DNA from: M2408 sp044348665
GTDB taxonomy: Bacteria; Bacteroidota; Bacteroidia; Flavobacteriales_D; Crocinitomicaceae
Length of the DNA: 64,000 bases
NCBI GenBank assembly: GCA_044348665.1
Contig: JBIKSI010000001.1
Coordinates: 1-64,000, forward strand
Direction: 5' to 3'
The stretch's first letter is position 1; each line of letters opens with the position of its first letter. Positions 36,501 to 46,234 of the stretch are shown here, piece by piece. The notes beneath the pieces are model-generated. The model saw nothing but the letters and a program-made list of their open reading frames with translations. It had not been told where the DNA came from and did not search any database. The translations under genes were made by a program, and so were the position numbers.

Positions 36501-38567
36501 CTAAAGTAATTTAGCCTTTTCTTGATAATATTGATACAATTCTACTTGTGCATTATGTATTTCACCACTTATTTGAGGCCTAAATTTGTTTCTTTGTTTT
36601 TTATCAACAATTCTGGCTTTTACGTTATCATTCCATTGTTTATCAAAAAGAAACTGGATGTTTTCTTGAAGATTTTTACTTTGAATAGGCACGGCAACCT
36701 CGATTCTACGGTCAAGATTTCGTTCCATGATATCTGCTGACGTTAAAAAATATTTGGAATTATTTTCGCTATGGAAAATCATAAAACGGGTATGCTCCAG
36801 ATAACGACTAACAATACTGATCACTTCAATATTTTCACTTTTATGTTTTATTCCAGGCACCAAACAACAAACACCTCTTATGATTAATTGAATTTTAACT
36901 CCAGCTTTACTTGCTTCATATAATTTTTCAATTAACTTTATATCCACAAGGTTATTTAATTTCATTTGAATTAATCCATGTCCGCCTTTTTTAACAGTAT
37001 TAATTTCCTGTTGAATCATTGCAGAAATCCTCCTTCTATTGTTGAAAGGCGATACCATTAAATGTGTAAAGTGTGTATTTTCACTCATGTTTTCTAATAG
37101 ACGAAACACTCGTTTAACCTCATTGGAAATACTAACTCGTGATGTTAATAGTGCCATATCTGTATAAACACGTGCTGTTTTTTCGTGAAAATTACCAGTA
37201 CCCACATAACTTATTAATTGTTCTTTGCCTTTATAAATTCTACTTATTTGAAATAATTTTGAATGCACTTTAAGGTCTTTGTATCCATAAACTACTTTAG
37301 CACCGTGTTCCCTTAATCTTTCTGCCCAATTAATATTATTTTCCTCGTCAAAACGTGCTTTAAGTTCAAATACAACGACTACTTCCTTCCCATTAGATAC
37401 TGCGTTCATCAATGCATTTAGAACTTGTGAATCTTGTGTTACTCTGTAGATGTTGATTTTAATTGATTTCACGAATGGATCAATTGCCGCCTCACGAAGA
37501 ATATCAACTACGTAGTCAAAGCTCTGGTAGGGAAAATGCAACAAAACATCTTTTTCAAGAATAGTTTTTATTAAACTTTTTTTACCTTCCAACTCGTAAT
37601 GAATTAGGGGTTCTTGTGTTTTGTAAACCAACTCCTTTTTCCCAAAGTCAGGAAATCGACTAAAATCTTTAAAGTTATGGTATCGACCTCCCGGAATAGT
37701 ATTAATTCCGGATTTTAAATTTAATGATTTAAGTAAAAAGTGTTGTAAATCAATCGGCATTTCGTGGTCGAATACAAAACGTACTGGTTCACCTTTTTTG
37801 CGGTTTTTTAAACTTTTTTCCAATTTTTCTACAAAGGATACAGACAAATCATCATCTAAATTTAGTTCTGCATCTCTGGTAAATTTAAAGGTATATGCTT
37901 CAATTTTTTCAAAATCAAATATTGGGAAAATTGCTTCTAAATTTAAACGAATTATATCGTCAAGTAAAATAAAGTAGTTTTTTCCCTCCTCACTCATTCT
38001 ATAAAAACGAGGATAATTAGAGGGAATTTGAATTAGGGCATAAATAGGTTTATTCGTGGTGTGCATTTTCACCGCAAGGTAGATGTTTTTATCTCTTAAT
38101 TTTGGGAATTTTGCATTCGTTTTTAATATGATAGGAACAATAACGTGTTTCAATTCTTTGTGAAAGTAAGTTATAAGTTCCTTCTTCTGAATTGCACTAA
38201 GATTCGTTTCACGTAATTGAAAAATACCTTCTTTTTCTAATTCTGTAATTAAATTGAAATAACACGACTCGAAATCTTTTTGCTGTGCAATTACAATTTT
38301 TCTAATTTTTTCTAACAACTCTGCTGCTGTGCCTTCAAAACCTTGAATTTCATTTCTTTTTGTAGAAATCATTCGTTTGATGTTAGCTACACGAACGCGA
38401 AAAAATTCATCCATATTGTTCGAATAGATTCCCAAAAAACGAAAACGTTCAATTAAAGGCGTATTAGAATCTTGCGCTTCTTGAAGAACACGCTCATTGA
38501 AACTTAGCCAACTTATTTCTCTATTAATCATAGTTAATTCCAAAGTTGCTAAATTTTTCTTAATCAT
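36501..38567 (-). CDS. ppk1: Polyphosphate kinase 1
   Basis: A 688-aa PPK1 that makes and degrades inorganic polyphosphate from ATP. The N-terminal domain starts with INREISWLSFNERVLQEA. The first phospholipase-D-like domain carries the autophosphorylated histidine in KVHSKLFQI (near residue 435) followed by YVGTGNFHEKTARVYTD. The second holds RGVCCLVPG and MERNLDRRIEVAVPI. Length matches the family. The start may be at 38567 or the Met 12 codons later, just before the conserved segment. It converges on ruvB, and the two stop codons lie about 10 bp apart with no obvious terminator. Confidence 0.96.
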   Translation of the reverse strand: MIKKNLATLELTMINREISWLSFNERVLQEAQDSNTPLIERFRFLGIYSNNMDEFFRVRVANIKRMISTKRNEIQGFEGTAAELLEKIRKIVIAQQKDFESCYFNLITELEKEGIFQLRETNLSAIQKKELITYFHKELKHVIVPIILKTNAKFPKLRDKNIYLAVKMHTTNKPIYALIQIPSNYPRFYRMSEEGKNYFILLDDIIRLNLEAIFPIFDFEKIEAYTFKFTRDAELNLDDDLSVSFVEKLEKSLKNRKKGEPVRFVFDHEMPIDLQHFLLKSLNLKSGINTIPGGRYHNFKDFSRFPDFGKKELVYKTQEPLIHYELEGKKSLIKTILEKDVLLHFPYQSFDYVVDILREAAIDPFVKSIKINIYRVTQDSQVLNALMNAVSNGKEVVVVFELKARFDEENNINWAERLREHGAKVVYGYKDLKVHSKLFQISRIYKGKEQLISYVGTGNFHEKTARVYTDMALLTSRVSISNEVKRVFRLLENMSENTHFTHLMVSPFNNRRRISAMIQQEINTVKKGGHGLIQMKLNNLVDIKLIEKLYEASKAGVKIQLIIRGVCCLVPGIKHKSENIEVISIVSRYLEHTRFMIFHSENNSKYFLTSADIMERNLDRRIEVAVPIQSKNLQENIQFLFDKQWNDNVKARIVDKKQRNKFRPQISGEIHNAQVELYQYYQEKAKLL

Positions 38568-38707
38568 CGTACATTTTTTTCCAAATGCAAAGAAAAATGT
38601 TTAAAATTAGATGTGTATTAAGAAATTATTAATTTTTAGCATTGTTAAAATATAAATAGAAAAATTCAAACTTTTGCTTTTCAAAATGGGTATTCTAGAA
38701 AAATTTC

Positions 38708-38715
38708 TATCTTTG
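38708..38715 (+). promoter_or_regulatory. -7 box of the carboxylase gene
   Basis: TATCTTTG matches TAnnTTTG exactly, ending 20 bp before the ATG at 38736. No -33 TTG is found at the standard spacing. Confidence 0.45.
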
Positions 38716-38735
38716 TTCCTCACAATTTTAGAACC

Positions 38736-40274
38736 ATGGATTTAAGTCAAGCTTTAATTGAAAAACGCAAACAATCACAATTGGGTGGTGGACAAGCTCG
38801 TATCGATAAGCAACATCAAGGAGGTAAATTAACCGCAAGAGAGAGAATAACCTTGCTTTTAGATGATAATTCTTTCCAAGAAATGGGAATGTTTATTCAG
38901 CATCGATCAACTTCCTTCGGTTTAGACAAACAAATAATCCCTGGAGATGGAGTTGTGACCGGTTACGGCACAATTCACGGAAGAATCGTTTATGTTTTTT
39001 CACAAGATTTTACGGTTTTAGGTGGTTCACTTTCTGAAACCCATGCAGAAAAAATCTGTAAAATTATGGATTTAGCAATGAAAAATGGTGCTCCTTTGAT
39101 TGGTTTGAATGATTCTGGTGGAGCTCGAATTCAAGAAGGTGTTGTTTCTTTGGCAGGATATGCTGATATTTTTTACAGAAATACGCGTGCATCTGGGGTG
39201 ATTCCACAAATTTCAGTGATTATGGGGCCTTGCGCAGGTGGAGCCGTTTATTCTCCAGCTTTAACTGATTTCATTTTCATGGTAGAAGATACTTCATACA
39301 TGTTTGTTACTGGTCCAAATGTAGTGAAAACTGTTACGCACGAAGAGGTAACTTCTGAAGATTTAGGTGGAGCAAAAACGCATGCGGAGAAATCTGGTGT
39401 GAATCATTTTACGGCTTCTAATGATGTAGAATGTTTGAAAAAAGTACGTGATTTCATGACTTTTATGCCACAAAATTACGGTGAATTAGCGCCAACAACA
39501 AAATTTGAATATACTGCTTCTAAAGCGGAAGCAATCAAACACATTTTACCTGTTAACTCAAGTTTACCTTATGACATTCGTCAAGTGGTTGATTGTGTGA
39601 TTGATGACAATTCTTTCCGTGAAGTCCAAGAAGATTTTGCGAAAAGTATCGTTGTTGGTTTTGGTCGTTTGGAAGGTCGAACAATTGGAATTATTGCCAA
39701 TCAACCAAATGCGATGGCAGGAGTTTTAGACATTGATTCATCCAGAAAAGGCGCACGATTTGTACGTTTTTGTGATTGCTTCAATATTCCATTGTTGGTT
39801 TTTGAAGACGTACCAGGTTTTTTGCCAGGAACAGATCAAGAATGGAGAGGAATTATTACGCACGGAGCGAAATTATTGTATGCTTTTTCAGAAGCAACAG
39901 TTCCAAGAATAACCGTAATTACACGTAAAGCTTATGGTGGTGCTTATGATGTAATGAATTCAAAAAATATTGGTGCAGACTTAAATTTCGCATGGCCAAC
40001 AGCCGAGATTGCCGTAATGGGTGCAAAAGGTGCAGCAGAAATTATTTTCAAAAAAGAAATTTCAGAAGCAGTAGATTCAGAAGCAAAATGGAAAGAAAAG
40101 GAAGCAGAATATGCTGAAATGTTCGCAAATCCATACAAGGCAGCAGAAAGAGGTTTTGTGGACGATGTAATTTTACCAGAAGAAACACGTGCGAAATTAA
40201 TTTTGGCATTTAAATCTTTAGAAAATAAAGCTGAATCTTTACCAAAGAAAAAACACGGGAATATCCCGCTGTGA
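38736..40274 (+). CDS. Acyl-CoA carboxylase beta subunit (propionyl-CoA type)
   Basis: A 512-aa carboxyltransferase subunit of a biotin-dependent acyl-CoA carboxylase, probably propionyl-CoA or a similar short acyl-CoA, giving methylmalonyl-CoA. The two crotonase-like halves are complete, with GGARIQEGV, GPCAGGAVYSPALTDF, GGAKTHAEKSGV and ITRKAYGGAYDVMNSK. No biotin-carboxylase alpha subunit or methylmalonyl-CoA mutase is adjacent, so the partner lies elsewhere. Substrate preference is inferred from similarity to PccB. Confidence 0.92.
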   Translation: MDLSQALIEKRKQSQLGGGQARIDKQHQGGKLTARERITLLLDDNSFQEMGMFIQHRSTSFGLDKQIIPGDGVVTGYGTIHGRIVYVFSQDFTVLGGSLSETHAEKICKIMDLAMKNGAPLIGLNDSGGARIQEGVVSLAGYADIFYRNTRASGVIPQISVIMGPCAGGAVYSPALTDFIFMVEDTSYMFVTGPNVVKTVTHEEVTSEDLGGAKTHAEKSGVNHFTASNDVECLKKVRDFMTFMPQNYGELAPTTKFEYTASKAEAIKHILPVNSSLPYDIRQVVDCVIDDNSFREVQEDFAKSIVVGFGRLEGRTIGIIANQPNAMAGVLDIDSSRKGARFVRFCDCFNIPLLVFEDVPGFLPGTDQEWRGIITHGAKLLYAFSEATVPRITVITRKAYGGAYDVMNSKNIGADLNFAWPTAEIAVMGAKGAAEIIFKKEISEAVDSEAKWKEKEAEYAEMFANPYKAAERGFVDDVILPEETRAKLILAFKSLENKAESLPKKKHGNIPL

Positions 40275-40326
40275 TTAGCTTATTTTGAAAAACCTTGATT
40301 AGCCAATAACCAGAAAACTTAACTTA

Positions 40327-40923
40327 ATGAAAGACATAAAATTCCCTTTAGACATTACCTTCAAAATTGGTACTCTTTCCAATGATTTTGTAATTACTGA
40401 TGCTAATCAGCAAACATTTGCTTATGTGCGCCAAAAGATGTTTAAATTTATTGATGATATCAGTGTTTACAGCGATGATACCAAACAACAATTGAATTAC
40501 AGAATTAAAGCCAACAAATGGATAGATTTTTCTGCTTCTTACCTTTTCTCTGATAATTTAGATGCAGATATGGGTCGTGTTGGACGAAAGGGTATGGCTT
40601 CTTTGTGGAAAGCTAAATACGAGATTTTTGACAAAAATTCAGTGCAAGATTTCGAAATTCGTGAAGAAAATCCTTGGGCAAAAGTAGGTGATAGTTTGTT
40701 GGGCGAAATTCCAATTTTGGGAATGTTGACGGGATATTTGTTTCATCCTAAATACAAAGTATCCCGTACAGATGGCACAATCGTAGTGCGTTTAACTAAA
40801 GAGGCATCCATGTTTGGAAGAAAATTCAAAGTAGAAAAATTAGCTGAAATCAGCGAAGACGAAACAGAACGCATACTTTTGAGTTGTATGATGATGATTT
40901 TGTTGGAAAGGAAAAGGGGTTAA
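40327..40923 (+). CDS. LURP-one-related (tubby-like fold) protein
   Basis: A 198-aa protein with the LURP-one/scramblase-like twelve-strand barrel pattern: repeated strand pairs such as FVITDANQQTFAYVRQKMF, YEIFDKNSVQDFEIREEN and YKVSRTDGTIVVRLTKE, with the hydrophobic segment GEIPILGMLTGYLF. There is no signal peptide. The function of bacterial members is unknown, and binding to membrane lipids has been suggested for the fold. It begins 52 bp behind the carboxylase gene, possibly in one transcript. Confidence 0.8.
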   Translation: MKDIKFPLDITFKIGTLSNDFVITDANQQTFAYVRQKMFKFIDDISVYSDDTKQQLNYRIKANKWIDFSASYLFSDNLDADMGRVGRKGMASLWKAKYEIFDKNSVQDFEIREENPWAKVGDSLLGEIPILGMLTGYLFHPKYKVSRTDGTIVVRLTKEASMFGRKFKVEKLAEISEDETERILLSCMMMILLERKRG

Positions 40924-41206
40924 ATTAATTAGCTTTTTTTTAAGAACTTAAAATTTGATGATAAAAAGCGATTTAATAAATTGCATCCTGAAATCAAAAA
41001 GAAAATAAATAAGCTTATGGAATCAAATAAAAGGAATAATCCTACTATTAGTTCCAAATAATTTAAGGTAATAGAAAATAGCCTTTGCATGTATAATGCC
41101 ATGATCGTGAAGTTGTGGTAAAAGGTTCAATGTTCCTAAAAGCATCTATGTGCTTGAAAAAACGAAACTTTTGACTAACTTTGTAGCTTATTTTTATTAA
41201 ATTTTC
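40924..41206. other. Gap with a short non-initiating open frame and the J-protein promoter
   Basis: An open frame at 40933-41061 encodes a lysine-rich, plausible protein tail (FNKLHPEIKKKINKL...), but it lacks an ATG before 41017. It may be a gene remnant or chance. A promoter for the next gene lies at 41154-41183. Confidence 0.4.
41154..41183 (+). promoter_or_regulatory. Promoter of the J/KTSC gene
   Basis: TTG at 41154-41156, exactly 19 bp, then TAACTTTG at 41176-41183. This is the best match in the window to the Bacteroidota TTG-N19-TAnnTTTG promoter. The ATG follows at 41207. Confidence 0.7.
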
Positions 41207-41662
41207 ATGAAACGTATTAACGAATACAAAAAACTTTTTGACATTCAAGAAGAAATTACTTTACAAGATCTAAAATCAAAATATAAACGTTTGGTGAAAG
41301 AATGGCATCCTGATAAATTTCAAGATGGAGACGATAAGGCTTTGGAGGCAGAAGAAAAAAGTCGTCAAATAATAGATGGTTACCACTTTTTAGTGAGTAT
41401 TGCTCCTGAAACAATAGCTCAAAACATAGAAGAATATACAAAAATCATCAATGAATTAGGAATTCAAGATTTTAAACATAAGGGTTTATTACTTGAAATT
41501 ACCTTCACCGATGGTTCTTGTTATGAATACTTTGGTGTAAACAAAAACACTTACATTAAATTATGTCAATCAGACAAACAAGTGCGTTTCGCAAAAAGAA
41601 ATATTTATAATAGTTATTTATACAGAAAAGCAAAAAAAGGGAATGAGGTAGCTCAAAACTAG
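41207..41662 (+). CDS. J-domain protein with C-terminal KTSC domain
   Basis: A 151-aa protein. Residues 6-62 are a J domain with the DnaK-activating HPD at 34-36 (KEWHPDKF). Residues 90-143 resemble the KTSC domain (LLLEITFTDGSCYEYFGV, RFAKRNIYNSY). It is thus a small co-chaperone-like protein that could recruit DnaK; the KTSC domain's role is unknown. It has a clear promoter of its own and is followed after 34 bp by cysS. Confidence 0.88.
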   Translation: MKRINEYKKLFDIQEEITLQDLKSKYKRLVKEWHPDKFQDGDDKALEAEEKSRQIIDGYHFLVSIAPETIAQNIEEYTKIINELGIQDFKHKGLLLEITFTDGSCYEYFGVNKNTYIKLCQSDKQVRFAKRNIYNSYLYRKAKKGNEVAQN

Positions 41663-41696
41663 AATCTTCATTTTCTGCATTGAAAAAACATTAGGT

Positions 41697-43160
41697 ATGG
41701 AAATAAAAAACAAACTATCGATTTATTCCTCATTAAGCGGGAAAAAAGAAGAATTTGTTCCACTTAACAAGAATTTTGTGGGATTGTATGTTTGTGGACC
41801 AACGGTTTACAGTAATGTTCACCTGGGAAATTGTCGTACTTTTATTTCATTTGATGTTATTTATCGCTATTTAATTCACTTAGGTTTTAAGGTCCGGTAT
41901 GTCAGAAACATTACTGATGTCGGTCATTTGGTGGATGATGCCGATGAAGGAGAAGATAAAATTGCTAAAAAGGCACGTTTAGAACAAGTTGAACCGATGG
42001 AAATTGTGCAAAAATACACGGTTGATTTTCATCACGTATTGGCTCAGTTTAATAATTTACCTCCGTCGATTGAACCCACAGCCACTGGACATCTTATCGA
42101 ACAAATCGAGATGATTGAACAAATCATTGAAAATGGTTTTGGCTACGTTGTTAATGGTTCAGTTTATTTTGATGTTTTGAAGTACAATGAACATCATAAT
42201 TATGGAATTTTATCAGGCAGAAAAATAGAAGATTTGATTTCAGGAACAAGAGATTTGGACGGTCAAGAAGAAAAAAGAAATTCACTTGATTTTGCATTGT
42301 GGAAAAATGCCTCTCCAGAGCACATTATGAAATGGAAATCTCCTTGGGGTATAGGTTTTCCTGGTTGGCACTTGGAATGTTCTGCCATGAGTACAAAATA
42401 CTTAGGTGAACAGTTTGATATTCATGGCGGTGGTATGGATTTGAAATTTCCGCATCATGAATGTGAAATTGCTCAAGGATGTGCTGCTACAGGAAAATCT
42501 CCTGTTTCCTATTGGTTGCATGCTAATATGCTTACCTTAAATGGAAAAAAAATGTCCAAATCAACAGGAAATACCTTGAATCCAGATCAACTGTTTTCCG
42601 GTGAAAATGATTTGTTGAGTAAAGGCTTTGATCCGTTGGTAGTTCGGTTTTTCATGATGCAGGCTCATTATTCTAGTATTTTGGATTTTACTTCTGATGC
42701 TTTAATGGCTTCAGAGAAAGGGTTCAATAAATTAATGGAGTCTTTTTCAAGCTTGAAAGGACTAAAAGCAAGTGAAACAACAAGCTTTGATGTGGATAAG
42801 ATTATCTCATCCTTTTATGAAGCCATGAATGATGATTTTAATACTCCAATTCTTATTGCAAATTTGTTTGAAGCAGTTCGATATATCAATTTAGTTTCTG
42901 ATGGAAAAGAAACTATTGCTTCAAAAGATTTAAAAAATCTCGGTGCTGAGATGTATGCATTCGTTTTTGACGTTCTAGGTTTAAAAAGTGAAGGAAATAA
43001 ATCTGATGGAAAATTGGATAAAGTGATGGATTTGGTTTTAGAAATGCGTCAAAATGCTCGTGAAAATAAAAACTGGGCAATTTCAGATTTAATTAGAGAT
43101 AAATTAAACGATGCTGGAATTACTGTTAAAGACAGTAAAGATGGAGTTACCTGGTCATAA
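41697..43160 (+). CDS. cysS: Cysteinyl-tRNA synthetase
   Basis: A 487-aa class I synthetase that charges tRNA-Cys. The signature HIGH appears as HLGN in VHLGNCRTF; KMSKS is in KKMSKSTGN (near residue 284). The zinc and cysteine-binding ligands are in VCGPTVY, HLECSAMS and HHECEIA. Length is normal, and the C-terminal DALR-like and small domains are present. A short repeated TTATCATTCATAA spacer separates it from trpS. Confidence 0.97.
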   Translation: MEIKNKLSIYSSLSGKKEEFVPLNKNFVGLYVCGPTVYSNVHLGNCRTFISFDVIYRYLIHLGFKVRYVRNITDVGHLVDDADEGEDKIAKKARLEQVEPMEIVQKYTVDFHHVLAQFNNLPPSIEPTATGHLIEQIEMIEQIIENGFGYVVNGSVYFDVLKYNEHHNYGILSGRKIEDLISGTRDLDGQEEKRNSLDFALWKNASPEHIMKWKSPWGIGFPGWHLECSAMSTKYLGEQFDIHGGGMDLKFPHHECEIAQGCAATGKSPVSYWLHANMLTLNGKKMSKSTGNTLNPDQLFSGENDLLSKGFDPLVVRFFMMQAHYSSILDFTSDALMASEKGFNKLMESFSSLKGLKASETTSFDVDKIISSFYEAMNDDFNTPILIANLFEAVRYINLVSDGKETIASKDLKNLGAEMYAFVFDVLGLKSEGNKSDGKLDKVMDLVLEMRQNARENKNWAISDLIRDKLNDAGITVKDSKDGVTWS

Positions 43161-43200
43161 TATTATTTATCATTCATAATTTATCATTCATAACTAAATA
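43160..43200. repeat. Two TTATCATTCATAA direct repeats
   Basis: Two near-identical 13-bp copies lie head to tail in the cysS-trpS gap. They are low-complexity spacers without another visible signal. Confidence 0.5.
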
Positions 43201-43202
43201 AA

Positions 43203-44180
43203 ATGGCAAGAATATTAACAGGAATTCAAAGCACAGGAACACCTCATTTGGGCAACATTTTGGGTGCAATCGTTCCAGCAATTGAAGAATCAAAAAAAGA
43301 AATTAATGAATCATTTTTATTCATTGCAGATTTACATTCCTTGACGCAAATCAAGGATGCAGAGCTTCTCAGAAATAATACCTATTCCACTGCTGCGGCA
43401 TGGTTGGCGTTTGGACTTGATCCAGAAAAAACGGTTTTTTATCGCCAAAGTGATGTACCTCAAGTTACAGAATTAGCATGGCATTTAATGTGTTTTTTTC
43501 CATTTCAACGATTAACTTTAGCTCATAGTTTTAAGGATAAATCTGATCGTTTGGGTGATGTTAACGCTGGACTTTTTGCCTATCCAATTTTGATGGCCGC
43601 TGACATTTTGATTTATGACGCTGAAATTGTACCTGTTGGTAAAGATCAATTGCAACATCTTGAAATTACACGTGATGTGGCTTCCCGTTTTCATGCAAAA
43701 TTGGGTGAAACCTTTGTCTTACCAAAAGATTCTGTGCAAGAAGAAACTCAACTTATCCCCGGAACAGATGGTCATAAAATGAGTAAGTCAAGGAATAATT
43801 TTATTGATATTTTTCTTCCAGAAAAGGAACTTAAAAAACAAGTATTAGGTATTGAAACAGATAGCAAGGGTTTGGAAGATTCAAAGGATCCTGAAACTTG
43901 CAATGTTTTTGCCATTTATAAATTATTAGCAAGTGATGCTGAAATCGAAAAAATGCGACAAAACTATATCAATGGTGGTTATGGATATGGGCACGCCAAG
44001 ATTGCATTGTTTGAGTTGATTTTAGACAAATTTAGCGTTGAACGTGAAAAATTTAACTTCTACATCAATCATCTTGAAAAAATTGATGAAATCTTAAGTT
44101 TGGGTGCTAGTAAAGCATCAAAAATTGCTGATTCAGTGTTGAATCGTGTACGTGAAAAATTAGGCTTTTTGTCAAAATAA
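43203..44180 (+). CDS. trpS: Tryptophanyl-tRNA synthetase
   Basis: A 325-aa class I synthetase charging tRNA-Trp. The HIGH-type signature is PHLGNILGA (near residue 16), the KMSKS loop is KMSKSRNN (near 195), and FAYPILMAADIL and PVGKDQLQHLE are family-typical. Length is standard. It follows cysS on the same strand after 42 bp. Confidence 0.97.
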   Translation: MARILTGIQSTGTPHLGNILGAIVPAIEESKKEINESFLFIADLHSLTQIKDAELLRNNTYSTAAAWLAFGLDPEKTVFYRQSDVPQVTELAWHLMCFFPFQRLTLAHSFKDKSDRLGDVNAGLFAYPILMAADILIYDAEIVPVGKDQLQHLEITRDVASRFHAKLGETFVLPKDSVQEETQLIPGTDGHKMSKSRNNFIDIFLPEKELKKQVLGIETDSKGLEDSKDPETCNVFAIYKLLASDAEIEKMRQNYINGGYGYGHAKIALFELILDKFSVEREKFNFYINHLEKIDEILSLGASKASKIADSVLNRVREKLGFLSK

Positions 44181-44201
44181 GTATTTGTGTGCAAAATTTT
44201 G

Positions 44202-44209
44202 TATATTTG
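44202..44209 (+). promoter_or_regulatory. Possible -7 box for the peptide-binding lipoprotein gene
   Basis: TATATTTG matches TAnnTTTG exactly, 33 bp before the ATG at 44243. A TTTG at 44184-44187 is 14 bp upstream, shorter than usual. Confidence 0.45.
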
Positions 44210-44242
44210 TTCACTAAAATCTAAAAATCAAAAACAAAAAAG

Positions 44243-45955
44243 ATGTTTAAAAAATTTTTGTTTCTCTTAACAATATCCTTATTTGTGGCATCGTGCTCAA
44301 GTGATGGAACAGATATTTCGCAATTAAAAGCGAATGGAGGCGCTAAATATGGAGGTGAATTTAGATTCATGTCTTCAGAAAAAATAACAAGTTTGTTTCC
44401 ACTTCAAGCAGCTGACGTTTACAATCAAAGGATATCATCTCAGCTATTTGAATCTCCATTGAGAATGGATTATTCAACAAACAAAGCTGTACCTAATATT
44501 GCAGAAAGTTTTGAAATTAGTGCTGATGCAAAAAAAATTACTTTAAAAATTCGTGAAGGGATTTTCTTTCATAATGACGAATGTTTTTCAGGAGGTGAGG
44601 GAAGAGAACTTACAGCTGAAGATGTAAAATATAGTTTAGATTTTGCTTGTAGCGGATTGAAATTAAATCTAATGAGTTGGATGCTTGTAGATAAAATCAA
44701 GGGAGCAAAAGAATTTAGTTTGAAGAGTAAGAAAATCCTTCCAGAAGGCGGAGTTTCTGGAATTACAGTAGAGGATGATAAGGTAATAATCGAATTAATT
44801 GAACCTTTTGTTGGTTTTGATAAAATTCTTACCCATTCAAGTTTAGGTGTTTTTCCGAGAGAAGCCTATGAAACATATAAGGAGGAAGTAAAAAGACATC
44901 CGGTAGGTACAGGTGCTTTTAGCTTAGAGTCAATGACAAATAGTGAGGTTTTATTAACAAGAAACAACAAATATTGGAAAAAAGATGATTTTGGGAATCA
45001 GCTACCTTTCTTAGAAAAAGTTAGAATGACTTATGCCACAGATAAGAAAAGTGAGTTAATGGCATTTAGAACAAAAAAAATAGACTTAGTATTAGAGATT
45101 CCAGTTGATGAAATTGAAAATATTTTAGGTTCTTTAGAAGAAGCTCAAGCTGGATTAACAGTAAAACATAAGATTGATTCAAAAAACAGTTTAAGTGTTG
45201 CTTATCTAGGTTTTGCGCATAATTCTGCACCTTTTAATGATATAAAAGTTCGAAAAGCATTCAACATGGCAATTGATAGAAATGCCATTGTAAATAACTA
45301 TCTGATGGGTGAAGGTTATCCATGCGAAAATGGTTTTGTACCTGCAATTGAAGGCTACAATTCAACACGGGTAAAGGGTCATAAATTTAATGTTGCTCTA
45401 GCTCAGAAACTTTTGGCAGAAGCTGGTTATAAAGAAGGGAAAGGTTTTCCCGTGCTAGATATTTATGTCAATGCAAAATCTGGTGATGCAATTTTCATGA
45501 TGTATGAAGGTGTTAAGAAACAATTAAAAGAGAACTTAGGAGTATCTGTGAACATAAAATTGTGTAACATCAACGAAAGAGATGCCGCCATTCGAATTGG
45601 TACTGCAAAAATGTGGAGAGGTGGTTGGATTGCCGATTATCCAGATCCGGAAAATTTCTTGAATTTGTTTTGTAGTGTGCACATTGGTTCAAACTCATTA
45701 ACAATGAATCGTTTTGAATATAAATCTGCCGAATACGATAAATTGTTTAACCAATCTCGTAAGGAAAAAAATCCTAAATTGAGAAACGAATTATTTATTA
45801 AATGTGATCAAATGATTATTGATGATGCAGTTGTAATGCCATTAATCAATGACGATTACATCACAATGATTAATTCAAAAGTAAAGAACTTCGAAACGAA
45901 TTCAATGGAATTGTTAGATTTTTCTAACATATTTATAAAAGAACCTAAAAAGTAA
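44243..45955 (+). CDS. ABC transporter substrate-binding lipoprotein, family 5
   Basis: A 570-aa lipoprotein (VASCSSDG, cysteine near residue 18) of the DppA/OppA peptide-binding class. Typical parts: YGGEFRFMSSEKITSLFP, LTAEDVKYSLDF, HPVGTGAF, VRKAFNMAIDRNAIVNNYL, and the late GGWIADYPDPENFL. It should capture oligopeptides outside the inner membrane for uptake. No permease or ATPase genes are beside it, so transport partners are elsewhere. A terminator follows. Confidence 0.93.
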   Translation: MFKKFLFLLTISLFVASCSSDGTDISQLKANGGAKYGGEFRFMSSEKITSLFPLQAADVYNQRISSQLFESPLRMDYSTNKAVPNIAESFEISADAKKITLKIREGIFFHNDECFSGGEGRELTAEDVKYSLDFACSGLKLNLMSWMLVDKIKGAKEFSLKSKKILPEGGVSGITVEDDKVIIELIEPFVGFDKILTHSSLGVFPREAYETYKEEVKRHPVGTGAFSLESMTNSEVLLTRNNKYWKKDDFGNQLPFLEKVRMTYATDKKSELMAFRTKKIDLVLEIPVDEIENILGSLEEAQAGLTVKHKIDSKNSLSVAYLGFAHNSAPFNDIKVRKAFNMAIDRNAIVNNYLMGEGYPCENGFVPAIEGYNSTRVKGHKFNVALAQKLLAEAGYKEGKGFPVLDIYVNAKSGDAIFMMYEGVKKQLKENLGVSVNIKLCNINERDAAIRIGTAKMWRGGWIADYPDPENFLNLFCSVHIGSNSLTMNRFEYKSAEYDKLFNQSRKEKNPKLRNELFIKCDQMIIDDAVVMPLINDDYITMINSKVKNFETNSMELLDFSNIFIKEPKK

Positions 45956-46006
45956 GACTAATTAGGTTAATTGTTTAATTTAATAAAGGCTCTCAGCTTG
46001 CATTTG

Positions 46007-46034
46007 AAAAGACATCTTTAGTAGGTGTCTTTTT
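46007..46034 (+). terminator. Intrinsic terminator after the peptide-binding gene
   Basis: AAAAGACATC (46007-46016) and GGTGTCTTTT (46024-46033) form a 10-bp stem with one wobble pair, a 7-nt loop and a short T-run. It lies between converging genes. The rest of the gap to 46234 shows nothing convincing. Confidence 0.85.
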
Positions 46035-46234
46035 TGTTTATATGGCTAAAACATTTACTGATATTTAAAATGATTTCATCTAAGTTGACCTTTTTAACAA
46101 AAGTGATTGTTTCAAGTCATTGGAAATTGTCCAAAACTTTTCGTAGATTAAAATTCAAGGGTGAGTTTTTTAATGATCAAACTCTTGACTTTAGACGATT
46201 CGTTTATGCTGATTTTATTTCATAAATTGTAAAG

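Noticed and set aside
38568..38735. Antisense or riboswitch-like element before the carboxylase gene
   Set aside because: Only a -7 box was seen; no stable stem or conserved motif could be found by eye.
46025..46225. 66-codon open frame on the + strand
   Set aside because: It begins inside a terminator hairpin, has no initiation signal and no recognisable pattern, and lies between converging genes.
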